This document shows, one piece after another, positions 1 through 13,200 of a DNA stretch of 64,000 nucleotides. The stretch comes from Sinonovacula constricta. Its lineage: Eukaryota > Mollusca > Bivalvia > Cardiida > Solecurtidae. Where the stretch lies: positions 46,531,778 to 46,595,777 of the forward strand of contig CM017567.1 of NCBI GenBank assembly GCA_007844125.1. The letters run 5' to 3'. Below the pieces are notes generated by a model, which saw only the letters and a program-made list of their open reading frames with translations, had not been told where the DNA came from and did no database searches. Within the stretch, counting starts at the first letter, position 1. The number at the start of each line of letters is the position of its first letter. Both the position numbers and the translations under genes were made by a program.

Positions 1-1237
1 GAGACAGACCACAGAACAGCGCACATAACAGAACAGTACAAACAACTGAACAATACAGGCAACCGACAAGAGAACAGCACAGCCGACCTACGCTCGACCA
101 TCGGCCTGTTAAGATGTATATGTACTGCCACTATTCATCAAGAGCAAATAAACTATGTGATCTTCAAATGAGACTTTGGAGTGTGTTTAGATCCCCACAT
201 TATGTTACACCTCACACCTCACTGACACATCTGCTATGGGCTCAATGACAAGAGTCTTGTCAAAATAGACAAACGATATTTAACTCACACTGAAGTTGAT
301 GTTAAGGACCATAACCATAATATATAGAGAGAGATTTTATTAAATTATCACAGGGAAGACAAAAAAATATCATTATTGGAACTAATACTACTTTCATGCC
401 TAATTATGCAGATGGGATAATCCCACAGATGTAAAACGCAATCTCCAAGCAGAGTTGTGGTTTGTACCTCACTATATTCTGAGCCAATCACAGAGGTGAA
501 TGGAATGGAAGATGATGTGCCAGAGTGCGGCTTAACATGTAGTTTAAATTTATGCAAAATGAAGTGGGTTTTTTGTGTAGTTTTATTTTCACTGTCATTT
601 TTTAAGTTCGTTCTTGTTAAGAGAATATTAAATGAATTTATATTTCATTTAAAGACTGGTTAAATATTTAAATTCTAAAAGGCTCTTGTAAATGTTTTTT
701 TTTGTTTTGTTTTTTTGAAAAGCAGGCATCAATCAGCAAAAAATCAGGAAATAAGTAACAGAAAAAAATATGAATGAAAGATAAATTTAACTTTAAAAAA
801 AAGCAAATATAAGAAGTTTTTCTGATATAATATAATGTAAAAATCATAACATTAAAGAAAAAACATCACACAGGCATAATTTTGACAAAGTTAGTAAGTA
901 ATGTTCATTGTAAGAGCTTGCAATATGAAATATTTGTAAATGAAACTTGATTCAAACAACAGCACAAATCTTTTATTAAATTACATTTTATTGATAATTT
1001 CTTTTTTATAAAGACAGGATAATATGTAACATAATTAAACAATAGCAATTCTATCAAATCATTCATCACAAAATAAATAAAAAAAACAACGAGATAACAA
1101 TAATTATATTTATTCTAATGATTTTTATTATTAATATTAACCCCGTTTTCATGACAATTAAATTATTTTCATGACCACAAAAAAATAAATAAGTTGCATG
1201 ATTTGCTTCCCTATGCACCATTGGTTGATAAAATTAC
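1..1237. other. AT-rich intron or inter-exon sequence
   Basis: Mostly A/T-rich with poly-A and poly-T tracts. A short open stretch on the minus strand near 460-535 has a possible donor but no acceptor in the required phase. Nothing else is supported. Confidence 0.4.
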
Positions 1238-1279
1238 CTGATGTTCTGGATGTTCCCCGACTGGAATCCCCTTGAAGAC
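1238..1279 (-). CDS. DNHD1: DHC exon 35: 14-codon Ser/Thr/Gly microexon
   Basis: A 42-nt exon ([14 protein letters not shown]) between TTGCTTACAG and GTAATT. Its phase fits exon 34, and being a multiple of three it could be skipped without loss of frame. This is the last exon I can support. The next one, leading to AAA4, should lie below it or outside the window. Confidence 0.5.
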
Positions 1280-4200
1280 CTGTAAGCAAATTTCAGAAAA
1301 TGGTGATCATTCTACATTCTGCTTCTAGCAGTGTTTGTTTCCCAGAAGCAATAGATGGGTGAAGCAAAGTTCAAATACAATTTTGAAAAAAAAAATGGTT
1401 GTGTTGACTCTTTTGACAAAATTTCCATCTAAGCTACCCAGAGAATCATTTTCCACCAAAGGCTGCTTTCCTAAAATTATTCCAGTAGGGAGGACATAAT
1501 GTGTTTGTATTTTTTGTTGCATCGCACTGACACAATTATGGTCATATTGGCAACATCCAGCTAATTATTGGTGAAGGAAGATCCCCAAGACTCAAGTCTG
1601 GGTAGAACCACCAGTGCACCACAGGTTAGATGGAAAACTTCCCCACATGAGAGTTCTTAAACAACCAGGACTCGAACCCACGCGGTTAGGTGGACATAAT
1701 GTCATTTTTTCTCATGATTATTGTCATATTTTTTAATATTTATAATTTTTATACCTTATTTTCAATTTCTATTTCAAATAAGTTTCAAATAGGTAATAGC
1801 TTTTTAATATGGTGTTCTTGTAAGTAATATTGAAATGTTTTTTCACTGCAATGACAGTTTTTGCAATATTTTATGTTTAAATTATGAGCGACTTAATAAT
1901 TGCTACAGATGCCCTTTAAAATTAATCAAGGTAAAGCCAAATTATTTTTTCTCATTTCTTACAATCAACAGGTACTAAGTATAGCTTAAGGAGGCATGTA
2001 GACAAGAAATATATGAAATGGTCTATAAACGTGGCAGGTCAATATTTAAGCCAAGTGAAAACTAACTGAAGTGGAACATCAATAAAAATGATAATAGGTC
2101 AAGCAGATATAATGTCGAAGCCAAGGAAAGCATAAATACAAACTACGAATTTACTTCACTACTCCAAAATATTATATTGAGAACAGCGTGAGACGGTATA
2201 AAGACTTTACACCTGCTTAATAAATGCAACTTGTGGAGTTAATGTAGTGCTAAGAATGTATAAAATGCAATTTCATTGAGGAGATATTTTAGCTTAGAGA
2301 TCACAAGACTCCTTGTACAAGTCTACACCGTGATACAATATTGCCAACTGACAAATGACTATAACTACACGTACCAGTCAGAGTGTCAGTTTCAGCCTCT
2401 GATTCTGTTTCTGTATCCTCCTCCGTCTCATCGTCTTCAGTCTCGTAGTCGGTCTCCGAGGTAACGCCAGGTCGCTGGGACTCCTGACCACCATCTACAA
2501 TGTTGCTCTCACTGTCACCTCCAGCTTCTGGTTTAGATGGGGGTGTAAAGAGAGGATGAAAATAAATAACAGATATTGATGGTACATGGAACATTCTTGT
2601 TTAAAGGGATTATTATTCCACCATCAATCTTGCAAAGAAATAAAGACCATACAAACAGGACACTGATTGGTTACAATGTAGGAGTAATTTTTATCATAAA
2701 AATATGTTGATTTTACTTTAACTTATAAATAAATATCTACTTAGCAAGTTTAACAATAATTAGACCACAATCTTGACAAAATATATTAAACAAAAATTTG
2801 CCAAATTTTCCAATCCAGCAATTCAGCCCCTTGCCTAGTGAAGGTTACATGACAGTAAATGAATTTGTTCTTTATTCTATAGTAAATGTCACAACTTTGG
2901 AAGCAATTTAACAGTACATGGTTTCTCAGGGAACCCCAAAACTATATATTGTGAGAAAGACCAATGCATTATCAAATAACAGGGCCTCTGCAAAGAAAAG
3001 TTATGTGTTGCGTTGATGGTTATCCTCCCCTAAAAACATACACTATAATTTTTGCATAGTATAGCCACATATTTTCAATGAAATGATCAGTTCCGGTCTA
3101 AATGGATCAGTCCATTATAGAGCATAGGAGTGCAGTTGTTTTGCATTTTCATAATTCTACAATGTTTCAGCTTTGTTTTGCACCAAATTGCATGAAATTA
3201 TCTTAATTACAGCAAATACAGTCACAAAACAAAAGAATCTACCTTAAAATATCAAAAACACTCTATGTAAGGGGTACTACTTCTGGTGCACATTTATGCT
3301 TTCTACCCCTAAATGACAGTCAACATTCTAACAACTTAAGAAAAGCATAGGCAAAAAAATGGTGAAAAAAAAAAAAAAAAATGGAAAAAAAAAACATGGA
3401 AAAGGAAAGAAAAACATGGGGTATCAAACATGAAAAAAAAAACATGAAAAAAAAAAAATTCCTAAGACTTACCTGTCTCTGAACTCTCTTGTCCTGATGT
3501 TGCACCTTTTCTGGAGGAAGTTCGAGACATCTTAGAGGCCCGGGAATCCCTGGATGTTGTGTTAGACTGGACAGACTTGGAACTCTCAGAGCTGTCATGG
3601 CCAATCTCTTCTTCCACTGGGAAGAGTTCTTCATCTGCTTGGGCACCCTGACTCTCATCAATGGAGGGAGATTTGGCAGGAGGGGGTGGAGTTGGGGCTG
3701 ATGATGTCATACCCTGGGTGGATGAATGAGCAAATTACAATTCACATGTTTAAAATAAAGTTAAAATTGGAAGAAGCAAATGAAAGAAGAAAATATGCAT
3801 AAAGATAATTGTTTAATTTTAAAATATCAAACTCACTCTCCTTTACAGAGGAAGATTTGTTGAGATAATTATAAATTTTGTATTTCATCTGACTAAAAGC
3901 CACAGTTATATTTTATAAAAAAAACCCTGTAATTTAAAGCTATTCAGATCTATTCTGTGATCAAATAAGCTAAAAGTGACTTCAGATAGGCCTAAAAATA
4001 GTTTAGCAACTAACTGCTTGGAGTTATGTTCCCCTCAAAACCTGCTAAAATGTGTACTAGATATTACTGGTATATGTTTTCTAGGCCTTAAAGTGGAATA
4101 TAAACTGCTGCAAAATTTTTTGTTTGTAAATAAATCTCACTGACAATTTTGTCATATTAATGCCACCAAGTTAATTTTAGCGTAAGAAGACCCCAGACAA

Positions 4201-7200
4201 ATGTCAAGGCAGAAGCACGGTGCACCGCAGGTCAGCTGCAGCTGGAACATTTTCAGACGTGAAAGTTCTAGTCTCCATTCTAACACTATCAATATTTTAC
4301 CTCTATCAACAAAGAAGCATTCTGCCATGATAATATAAACAATGTATCGCAGCATAAATCGTGACTGTTTTACTGTAATAGAACAGCTGTTCCTTTTACT
4401 TTCCGAACACATTTTTGTATTGTTCACCTAGGTGACATGTTGTGATAAGATGTTCTTTTAGTTAAATTTGACACTACTAATAACATAAGTGTCAAACTGT
4501 GAAAAAATATAAAATATGCAATTTCGTCTGTGATATCTTTAGAAAAAGAAATAACCAGGAAGTATGCAGGGGTGAAATAGTACAGCCAAACAGGGGAAAC
4601 AACCTAACAACATTGCATAAATTGTAGTGCACATTTGTGTCCCTTTTAAGTCAACATTTCTTGTAGAACATGTTAAGAAATAGACTTTAGGTTTGCATGA
4701 TCCAACACCTAATATATCACGGTTTCTAAGTCAGATGAGTAAATTTAATCACTGAGGCTTACAACCTTCGTGATTAAATTATTACGCATCTGAACTTGAA
4801 ACCGCGATATATTGGGCACGAGATCAAAATCATATTGGGCACGAGATCAAAATCAATTTAAACTTGAAATCTGTTTCCTAATTAGAACTCATCATGGAGA
4901 TGGCAAGGGTAGACAAGTTATTACTCAGCTACAGGTCCATAAAAATAGTAACAAATTGAGTGCCTTACACTTTGTGACACTGTCTCCTCGGATATGGCAG
5001 CCATTTCAGCCTTGGGATCCTCTCTATTGCTGCAGAATTGTTTGATGACAATCTCCTCAAGCTGGCGTGCAAACCACTGGTTATCTGGCAGAAATGTATA
5101 AGAGAATGATTATAGAACAACAGATACATTGCTGGTTATCTGGCAGAGAGGTAAAGAGAATGATTATAGAACAACAGATACATTGCTGGTTATCTGGCAT
5201 AAAGGTAAAGAGAATGATTACAGAACAACAGATACATTGCTGGGTATCTGGCATAAAGGTAAAGAAAATGATTATAGAACAACAGATACATTGCTGGGTA
5301 TCTGGCAGAAAGGTAAAGAGAATGATTATAGAACAACAGATACATTGCTGGTTATCTGGCAGAAAGGTAAAGAAAATGATTATAGAACAACAGATACATA
5401 GCTGGTTATCTGGCATAAAGGTAAAGAGAATGATTACAGAACAACAGATACATTGCTGGGTATCTGGCATAAAGGTAAAGAAAATGATTATAGAACAACA
5501 GATACATTGCTGGGTATCTGGCAGAAAGGTAAAGAGAATGATTATAGAACAACAGATACATTGCTGGTTATCTGGCAGAAAGGTAAAGAAAATGATTATA
5601 GAACAACAGATACATAGCTGGTTATCTGGCATAAAGGTAAAGAAAATGATTATAGAACAACAGATACATTGCTGGGTATCTGGCAAAAAGGTGAAGAGAA
5701 TGATTATAGAACAACAGATACATAGCTGGTTATCTGGCATAAAGGTGAAGAGAATGATTATAGAACAACAGATACATAGCTGGTTATCTGGCATAAAGGT
5801 GAAGAGAATGATTATAGAACAACTGATACATTGCTGGGTATTTGGCATAAAGGTAATGAGAATGATTATAGAACAACAGATACATTGCTGGTTATCTGGC
5901 ATAAAGGTAAAGAGAATGATTATAGAACAACAGATACATAGCTGATTATCTGACAGAAAGGTATAAGAAAATGGTTACAGAACAACAGATACATTGCTGG
6001 GTATCTGGCAAAAAGGTAAAGAGAATGATTATAGAACAACAGATACATTGCTGGGTATCTGGCATAAAGGTAAAGAGAATGATTATAGAACAACTGATAC
6101 ATTGCTTTTTATCTGGCAGAGAAGAGATTATCTAAGAACTCCAGAAAATAAGAGTAAATGATATGTAAGCAAATAAACTTCTGAAACATATCACTTGAGC
6201 AGTAACAAAGTGAATGGCAAAATTACTTAATATTTTGAAGTTAAAGTTGGAAAATATATAGCAGTTGTTCCAATATCCTTTTAACTTTTATCCTTTTAAA
6301 GAGTCAGATTTATACTCAAACCTATGCTGCTGTTTGATTTAAACATTATACAGATATTTCTTTCCTTAAAGTAAAACGAAGAAGTACCACCTCTACATAA
6401 CAACAAAAAGATATTAAGTGTTAGCATCCAGCACCCAATTGTATAAAGAATTGTTAAGGTTAACATTTGGTTATTTTCTAACAACTAGTTAACTTTAACT
6501 TCCTTGGTTAGTTAACCAAAGTGGTTATCTATTTGTATAAAGGCAGTATACTGTTTTTTTACATAACTAAACTGTTTAATTTTAACCAAAAGTTAAATTA
6601 ACAATGGTATCCCACAATGCAAAATCCTAATTGATTCTGCCAAATGAGCAACCATTTTTATTTTTGGTTATAACTTGTACAGACCACTGGGAGAATAGTT
6701 AAAATTGGAACCGGTAAATTAACGAAAACATTTATACAATAGCTAAGCAGGAAGTTAACCAAAATGTATTAGGTAACCAAACTTTAACCATTGTTTAAAA
6801 TTTAACATTTGTTTATACAATTAGCCCCAGGCCTACCTTCTCCATTTACAAGCCTATCAGCGAATGTCCTTGTACATTCATGACACCATAGCTGAGCTAT
6901 CACTTTCATCATGGGAGGGGTGGGGCCCATGTTCTCCGCAGGGTTGCTAGGGATACTGGCCCGCCCACGAGAGTCGAGTGATGTCTGTCGAGATGTGGTC
7001 TGACTCTGGGTGCCTTTCTCTGCAAGGTAGGTCAATGTACTCTTTTTAATACAACTTACATGATATAACCATGCTTTGAACTTATACATGCAAAACTAAT
7101 TTTAATATAGGCCCGTATTCACCAACCATTCCTAAGTAAGAATTGCATGGATTTCAATCCTCAGTATCTTCATTATGTATTTTGCTACATGTCTGTATTT

Positions 7201-10200
7201 TTGCATGACACCTTAATTTTGCTACTCTCAGCTTAAAATCACATTAAAACTTCATAAATAAGCTTATTTTTGTTGGCATGAAAATTGTGACTGGGGCTTA
7301 AGTCATGACTTTGGCTTAAGAATGGTTGGTGAATACAGGCCACAGAATTTTTATTGAAAAAATTGAATTCATAGGACACAAGTTCTGCTCCCAAAACTAC
7401 CATTCATTACTATCATTCTTGGTTTTTATCATCATGTGAGTACAGAACCATGGAGATTTAATCCTCTTTCTTCTCATCAAAACTAGTTAATTTAAGAGTC
7501 AGCACATATATCCATATTTTATCGTGACCGCGTCATGTTGTCCAGGCATGACTTTAAGATTTTTTAACCAAAGTGCCAAAAGTGGGCTCCTATCATGTAT
7601 TCCATTTCGTCTACCTAGTAAAATAGATAAACAGCTAGAAAATAATTAATTTAGTGATTTTTGTCCAAAGATAAGGTGAATATGAATGTTTTCGAATTTC
7701 ACTGCCTTTCATTAACCCTTGATTCACCTTATTATTATCAAGGATTGGACCCCTAACTTACCCCTAAAATAGGTTATTTAACTTTTTTAAAGGTATGGAT
7801 CTTAAGCTAGCTTCTTCCATTATGGAAAGGTGGGGTTGGAAGGGGTCTGCCTCTGCCCATGTCCTTGTTATTTATGAGGGAAGGGTCATTTTTAAAGAGG
7901 AGGGGCCTATTTTTTCTTAACCAGATTTAATCCTAATTCTAAGAAAAACAAAAAGCAATTCTTATAAAATGAAATAACATTCTAGCCACTTCAAATTTTC
8001 TTCAATAATTTTATCAGATTTTTTTTCTTCATTTTACTTAGTCTAATTCTACGCAAAGCAATAAAAACATAAAAATTTCCACAAATATAAACCTAATTTC
8101 CCACTTACTATCTTTCTTGATTTTCATCATCTTGCGTGTGCGTGATCGTGGAGACATAAGAAGGATGCCCTGTACAACGCGAGAAATGTCATGTAGAGAG
8201 AAGATGTAGTGGGCATGAGACGGTGTGGGGCGGAACTTCTCTTTTACACGCTGATACAATTCCAGTAGACCCAAGGTCAATGCCTGCAAACACAGTAAAA
8301 TGGTTGGGTTAGATTTTAATAAATTTCCTTTTCAGGGTTGAGTGTATTTGGGTTTTAAGGTACACACAGACACAGTAGAAAAATATGTCACCAATGATGA
8401 TTAATGAACAAGTGGTTTGGATAAATACCACTTCACACCAATGTAATTTAAGCCATAAGAACAACTTTTACTTTTATACTTTTAAGAGTAAAATGGGGAT
8501 CTACATTAAGTGTCAATGAAAATGTAGTTTATGTAATCTGAAGTTACTTCTTTGCCCAATCTTGCATTTATCATTGCATTATAATGGGCAAAATCATTAT
8601 ATTCTTCTATTTATCTACTTAAACCTTAATTTGTGGCCAAACTCTGATCAAAGGTACACATCATCAGCCAATTTCTCCTTTAATTTACTCACTTTACAAT
8701 TACCAAGCCCAATATCTTTAAGTAACCATGGGAACATACCCTTGCAAACTCGAAGTGATGATCCACAGAGTAGGTAGGGAACTCCTCCAGCCAGTGTTGA
8801 ATGTTTCTGCCGAACGTTGATAGAACGCCGTCAGCGTTGGGGTGAAATAGGGTGATGTTCATGAAGAGGCGGGTCAATCGACTGGACATCACATGACATG
8901 ACTGACCAAAACCAACACCTGGATAAGAAATGGAGAAATTCTGTAAATATATTTTATGGATTTTAAGTCAACAGTTGAGAAAAATTGTAAAACAGACAAA
9001 CAGGCATTCTGACATGTATTTACACATAAAGTTTATAATGAAGATGGAAGACCAAAAGAAAGCAGCAGAAAACTTCACATAGGCATTTTTTGACTGTTTC
9101 ATCACTCAACTCTCAATATACATAGCTTTATGTGCGTCTTGTATATAACCAGGCATCAATCAACTCTCAATAAACATAGTTTTATGTGCTTCTTGTATAT
9201 AACTGGGCATTACTCAACCCTCAATATACCAAGTTTTTTTGTGCTTCTTGTATATAACTGGGCATCACTCAACCCTCAATAAACATAGTTTTATGTGCTT
9301 CTTGTATATAATTGGGCATTACTCAACCCTCAATATACCAAGTTTTTCTGTGCTTCTTGTATACAACCGGGCATCACTGAACCCTCAATATACATAGCTT
9401 TCTGTGCTTCTTGTATATAAACGGGCATCACTGAACCCTCAATATACATAGCTTTCTGTGCTTCTTGTATATACTACCAATACTAACAACTGTGTAAGAA
9501 TGTTGACTCTTTAGCTTAATGGTTACTGTATTGGCTTCACACACTGTTTGCCCAAGTTTGAATCTTCTCAATTGGGAGAATTTAATCATGCCACACTCTG
9601 TTATGTCTTTCAGTTGTAAGACTGACCAATGAAGGTCTTAAACTCACTTCTATAACCAAGAGCTATGTTCTGCCTTATTTTTAAAATAGTTGGAACAATG
9701 AATCTTAAAAAAAAAAAAAGGACCATGTTTAACAAAATATTTACTGGGGAGACTGAACAAATGATCTTTGCACATGAAATATTACTAAATAGGAACATTA
9801 GTTCTTGAAACATTCTGATGATTATTAATAGATCTGACTGTATTACAACTTGGAATTCTAAGCCAGTACTTGTAGACCTCGTGAGTTTTGGAGGCTAGGA
9901 CAAGAATCCCTCCTGGGATCCACCTGATGCCAAAATGTACCAGAAGGGAAATTGTTCAGGTGAAATTTTGTCCTTACATCCATAATCTTTGTTTAGTAAC
10001 TTGTGTTTTTTTTCCAATGTAACACAATAAGAGATTTAACAAAGCAGTCTTTATCTGATTGAAGATTGTAAAGAGAATGTTACAAATTAAACATAGGCTT
10101 ACTTGACAGTGGAACTTTGAGGCTAATTTTTATTTCCTTTATGCTCACTATAAGACAAGGCTGCCTTACCTGTACAAGCCGGCTGGGTAGCAGATGCCAG

Positions 10201-13200
10201 TATAATGGCTTCCCTCATCTCTTGGAACTGTTGTCTGTTGCGGTCATAGCATCCACCCTGATGACAGGACCTGGGTCAACAATTCTAGAGGAGCCTGGTA
10301 TCCTAGCAATATATAAATTACATTTTTCATAGAAATATTCAAGCATAGATTCTGTATAGCAGTCATAGAATATTCCAAGCATTTTATACGTATGAGCTAA
10401 CAAAATGGTTTTTATGTGCACTTTGTGTTATGTATTTTAAAAATTAACTTTCTGATGCAACCTTGTCAAATTAGAGTAAGGACAAGCCAGTCATTTTTTA
10501 CCTTTGACTTGTTGGTATAACCTTGACCTATGAGCTAGTGATCTGGTTTTGCGCCCAAAGTTCTTAATAAGACAAACATTGTGTCAAACTACTAATCTAT
10601 TAATCCATTGTGAGGTTGAATAGATGGACACTTATCACGATGGACAGATGGACAAAGTGACTCCTAATTTGACCCCTGTCCCCACCTGACCGATGGAAAG
10701 TGAGGGCATAAAAATGAAGCTATTCAATGTCATACATACACATTGTACTTAGAAGCAAAGCTAACAAATTCACTCTCCATACCTTGCTCTGCAGCTGCAG
10801 TGTTCAGATCGTCAATGTAGAAGAGGTGTTTCTGTGGTCCCTTGTTGTTTGCAGCCGCCTGACCTGACGTCAGCACATTGAACTCCTTTGACTTTAGCTC
10901 CAAAATGTGTGACAAAAGCGCCTCCTGGAAGATGGCTGATGTCATGCCAGGGGACATAACTACAGATGATGAGGGCTGCTTGTTCACAATCATGTTCTGG
11001 CAGAAAGGAAACAATAAAATGTTGGGGAAATGACATAAAATAGCCAGTGTTTTCCCAGGTGACATAGCTATTGAGGAATATAATTTACAATTAGATGGTA
11101 AAGAAGAAAGGAAATGAGGGGAAAATATTAACATGAAAAAGAGTGAGAATTTAGTCTGGCTAAAATATTAAAATATTACATAAAAATAACAAACATCATC
11201 CATTACTATAGATGGCGTCTCTATTCTTGCAGGAAAAGAAACAACATTTGTAATATTTTAGTGAACATATTTCAAATGACAGGTAAAATATTTAATGCCA
11301 AACAATTGTGGGCTTTTGTAAGTTGTAATATTTTTTTATTTACTCAGAGTTGGAAGCACACCAGAAAAAGCTTATCTTTCAAGCAGCAATCCTTAAACAG
11401 GTCAATAAATCAATCTATAAACCCCCCACTCCACAGAATAATAAACAACCCTTAATGTGTGGACTTCAGCTTGGCTATACAATCTAGTCAGTTTAGGAAA
11501 AACTTTTGTGAAATTTTGTCAAAGTCAAGGTCAGAAATGCTGAAAACTATCCTTTTTGTGGAATTGAAAGACAACTACAAATTCTTCGTGTAACTGCTTG
11601 GTATTCTGTTAAAAAAGGATCTGCAAATATAAGGCTGGTTGTCATGGAAACATAGAATGGTAACTATGGGAACTGCCTACCTGTATCAGTGAAGTCTTCC
11701 CTACACCTGGCTGACCTGTCAGGCAGTACAGGCTGGTGAGAGTTGATGAGAAGCTCAATGAGGAAAGAGTATTTCTCCACCTCCGGTGTCACAATGTAGC
11801 CACCAGCGAGGATCTTGGGTCTTTCTTGAGCTCTCTGGGTCCAGCGTACGAATCCTCCATTGGACTCATCAACCATGTAGTCAAACACAGTACCTTGCAG
11901 TGGAATTCTAATTGGATGAGTGGCCCGGTACAGGACGTCATGGGCAAACTTGCTGAACTTCTCCCGGTGCCTAGATAGGGAAGGAAAATATAGTAGGTTC
12001 TGCATGTATATCTTTATATGTTTGTAATGTCAAAATGTGGCTTGAGATTACCTTAACAGAATGTATAGAGTTTTTTTAATACATGTAGACCCACAACATA
12101 TCTTCACAACATAAAATATCTACAAAGGAGGCTTATTTGCTAGGATGTTTGACACAATTTGAAAAAAAAGACCAGGGTTGCTAAAAAATTGTATTGTTTA
12201 ACATACATCAAAATGTCTGAGATTTTTTTAAAAATTGTGGGGAAATGTTACACAATTTGAGGATAACCCCCTTTATAAAGTTTCTTATTGTCGGCTCTAA
12301 CTGCATAGTGATCTGTAATAACATATTTTTTATTGTACTGATATGTGAAAAAAATATAACTGAGACTAACTATGATATAACTATTGACTTCTTTCAGTCG
12401 GAATTGATATAAACCACTCAGTGAAGAAAGTAAAATTGATTAACCATGAAGCTTGTAAATAGTTCCACATTTTTTGTTAGTTATCCAATGATAGTGTTCA
12501 TTGAGGAAAATGGAGTGCTGCCTTCACAGTTACATTATGTCATGGATCTACCATTAACACCCATTTATACAACCTGGAACCCTTTGATGTGTATTACCTG
12601 AATTGAATCAGTTTGTTTTCTGTATCTAAAGTTAATGTTCTGTCTACATGTAATGGGCCTGAAGTTATTAAATCCTTAGCTAGACCCCTAAGATCACTAT
12701 CAAGCGTGTGATTGGTCAGATATTAAACTTGAGTTAAATATTGACCAATGAGCTGTAACATGGTCTGGTGATTTTTGGCATTGTGCACCAGGCATAGTTT
12801 GGCAATTTTTGCCTATGGCTCATACATACGCGATTTTACGCTATGTTGTCATTTGCATGGTTTGGCGAAATTATGCCCTCTAAGTTAAGTGCAAAATCAT
12901 AAGTGAATACATCATGTAAAGTCTTTCTTTTATCTTTATTCAGTAAGATAAAGCCTTTATTTATACATTTAGTGAATACAAAAGGGGAGTTCTGAAAAAA
13001 TTGTGAAAATTTGCTCAGTTTGTAGAGCACCCTAATGGAATTTTCCACTCGCTGGCAATCTTACCATTTCTAAACCGCAACAACTCTAACATGGTCAGCC
13101 TTACAGTAAAAACCGAGTATGCCGCCGATGTAATAAACATCCACTTTCTTTACAATAAATGGAAGTGAAGTATTTGATTTTGAAAAGTTTTGCCGACTTA

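Noticed and set aside
348..557. Possible next exon (IPFTSVIGSEYSEV) with donor GTACAA
   Set aside because: No acceptor in the phase required after exon 35, and similarity to the region before AAA4 is too weak.
4152..4427. 91-codon minus-strand frame
   Set aside because: Half of it is a SINE family B fragment. The same Cys/Gly-rich reading recurs at other family B copies.
5067..5945. Long open frames on both strands (292 and 273 codons) with an 18-residue repeat
   Set aside because: They are the 54-bp array read in frame (54 = 18 codons). Neither has splice or start context, and the minus-strand frame does not match the frame of exon 32.
10170..10294. A second frameshift near GGCYDR, using an acceptor at 10,295
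   Set aside because: Extending exon 27 to the donor at 10,741 gives phase 0 and canonical spacing to GGCYDR with the acceptor before 10,257, so no frameshift is needed.
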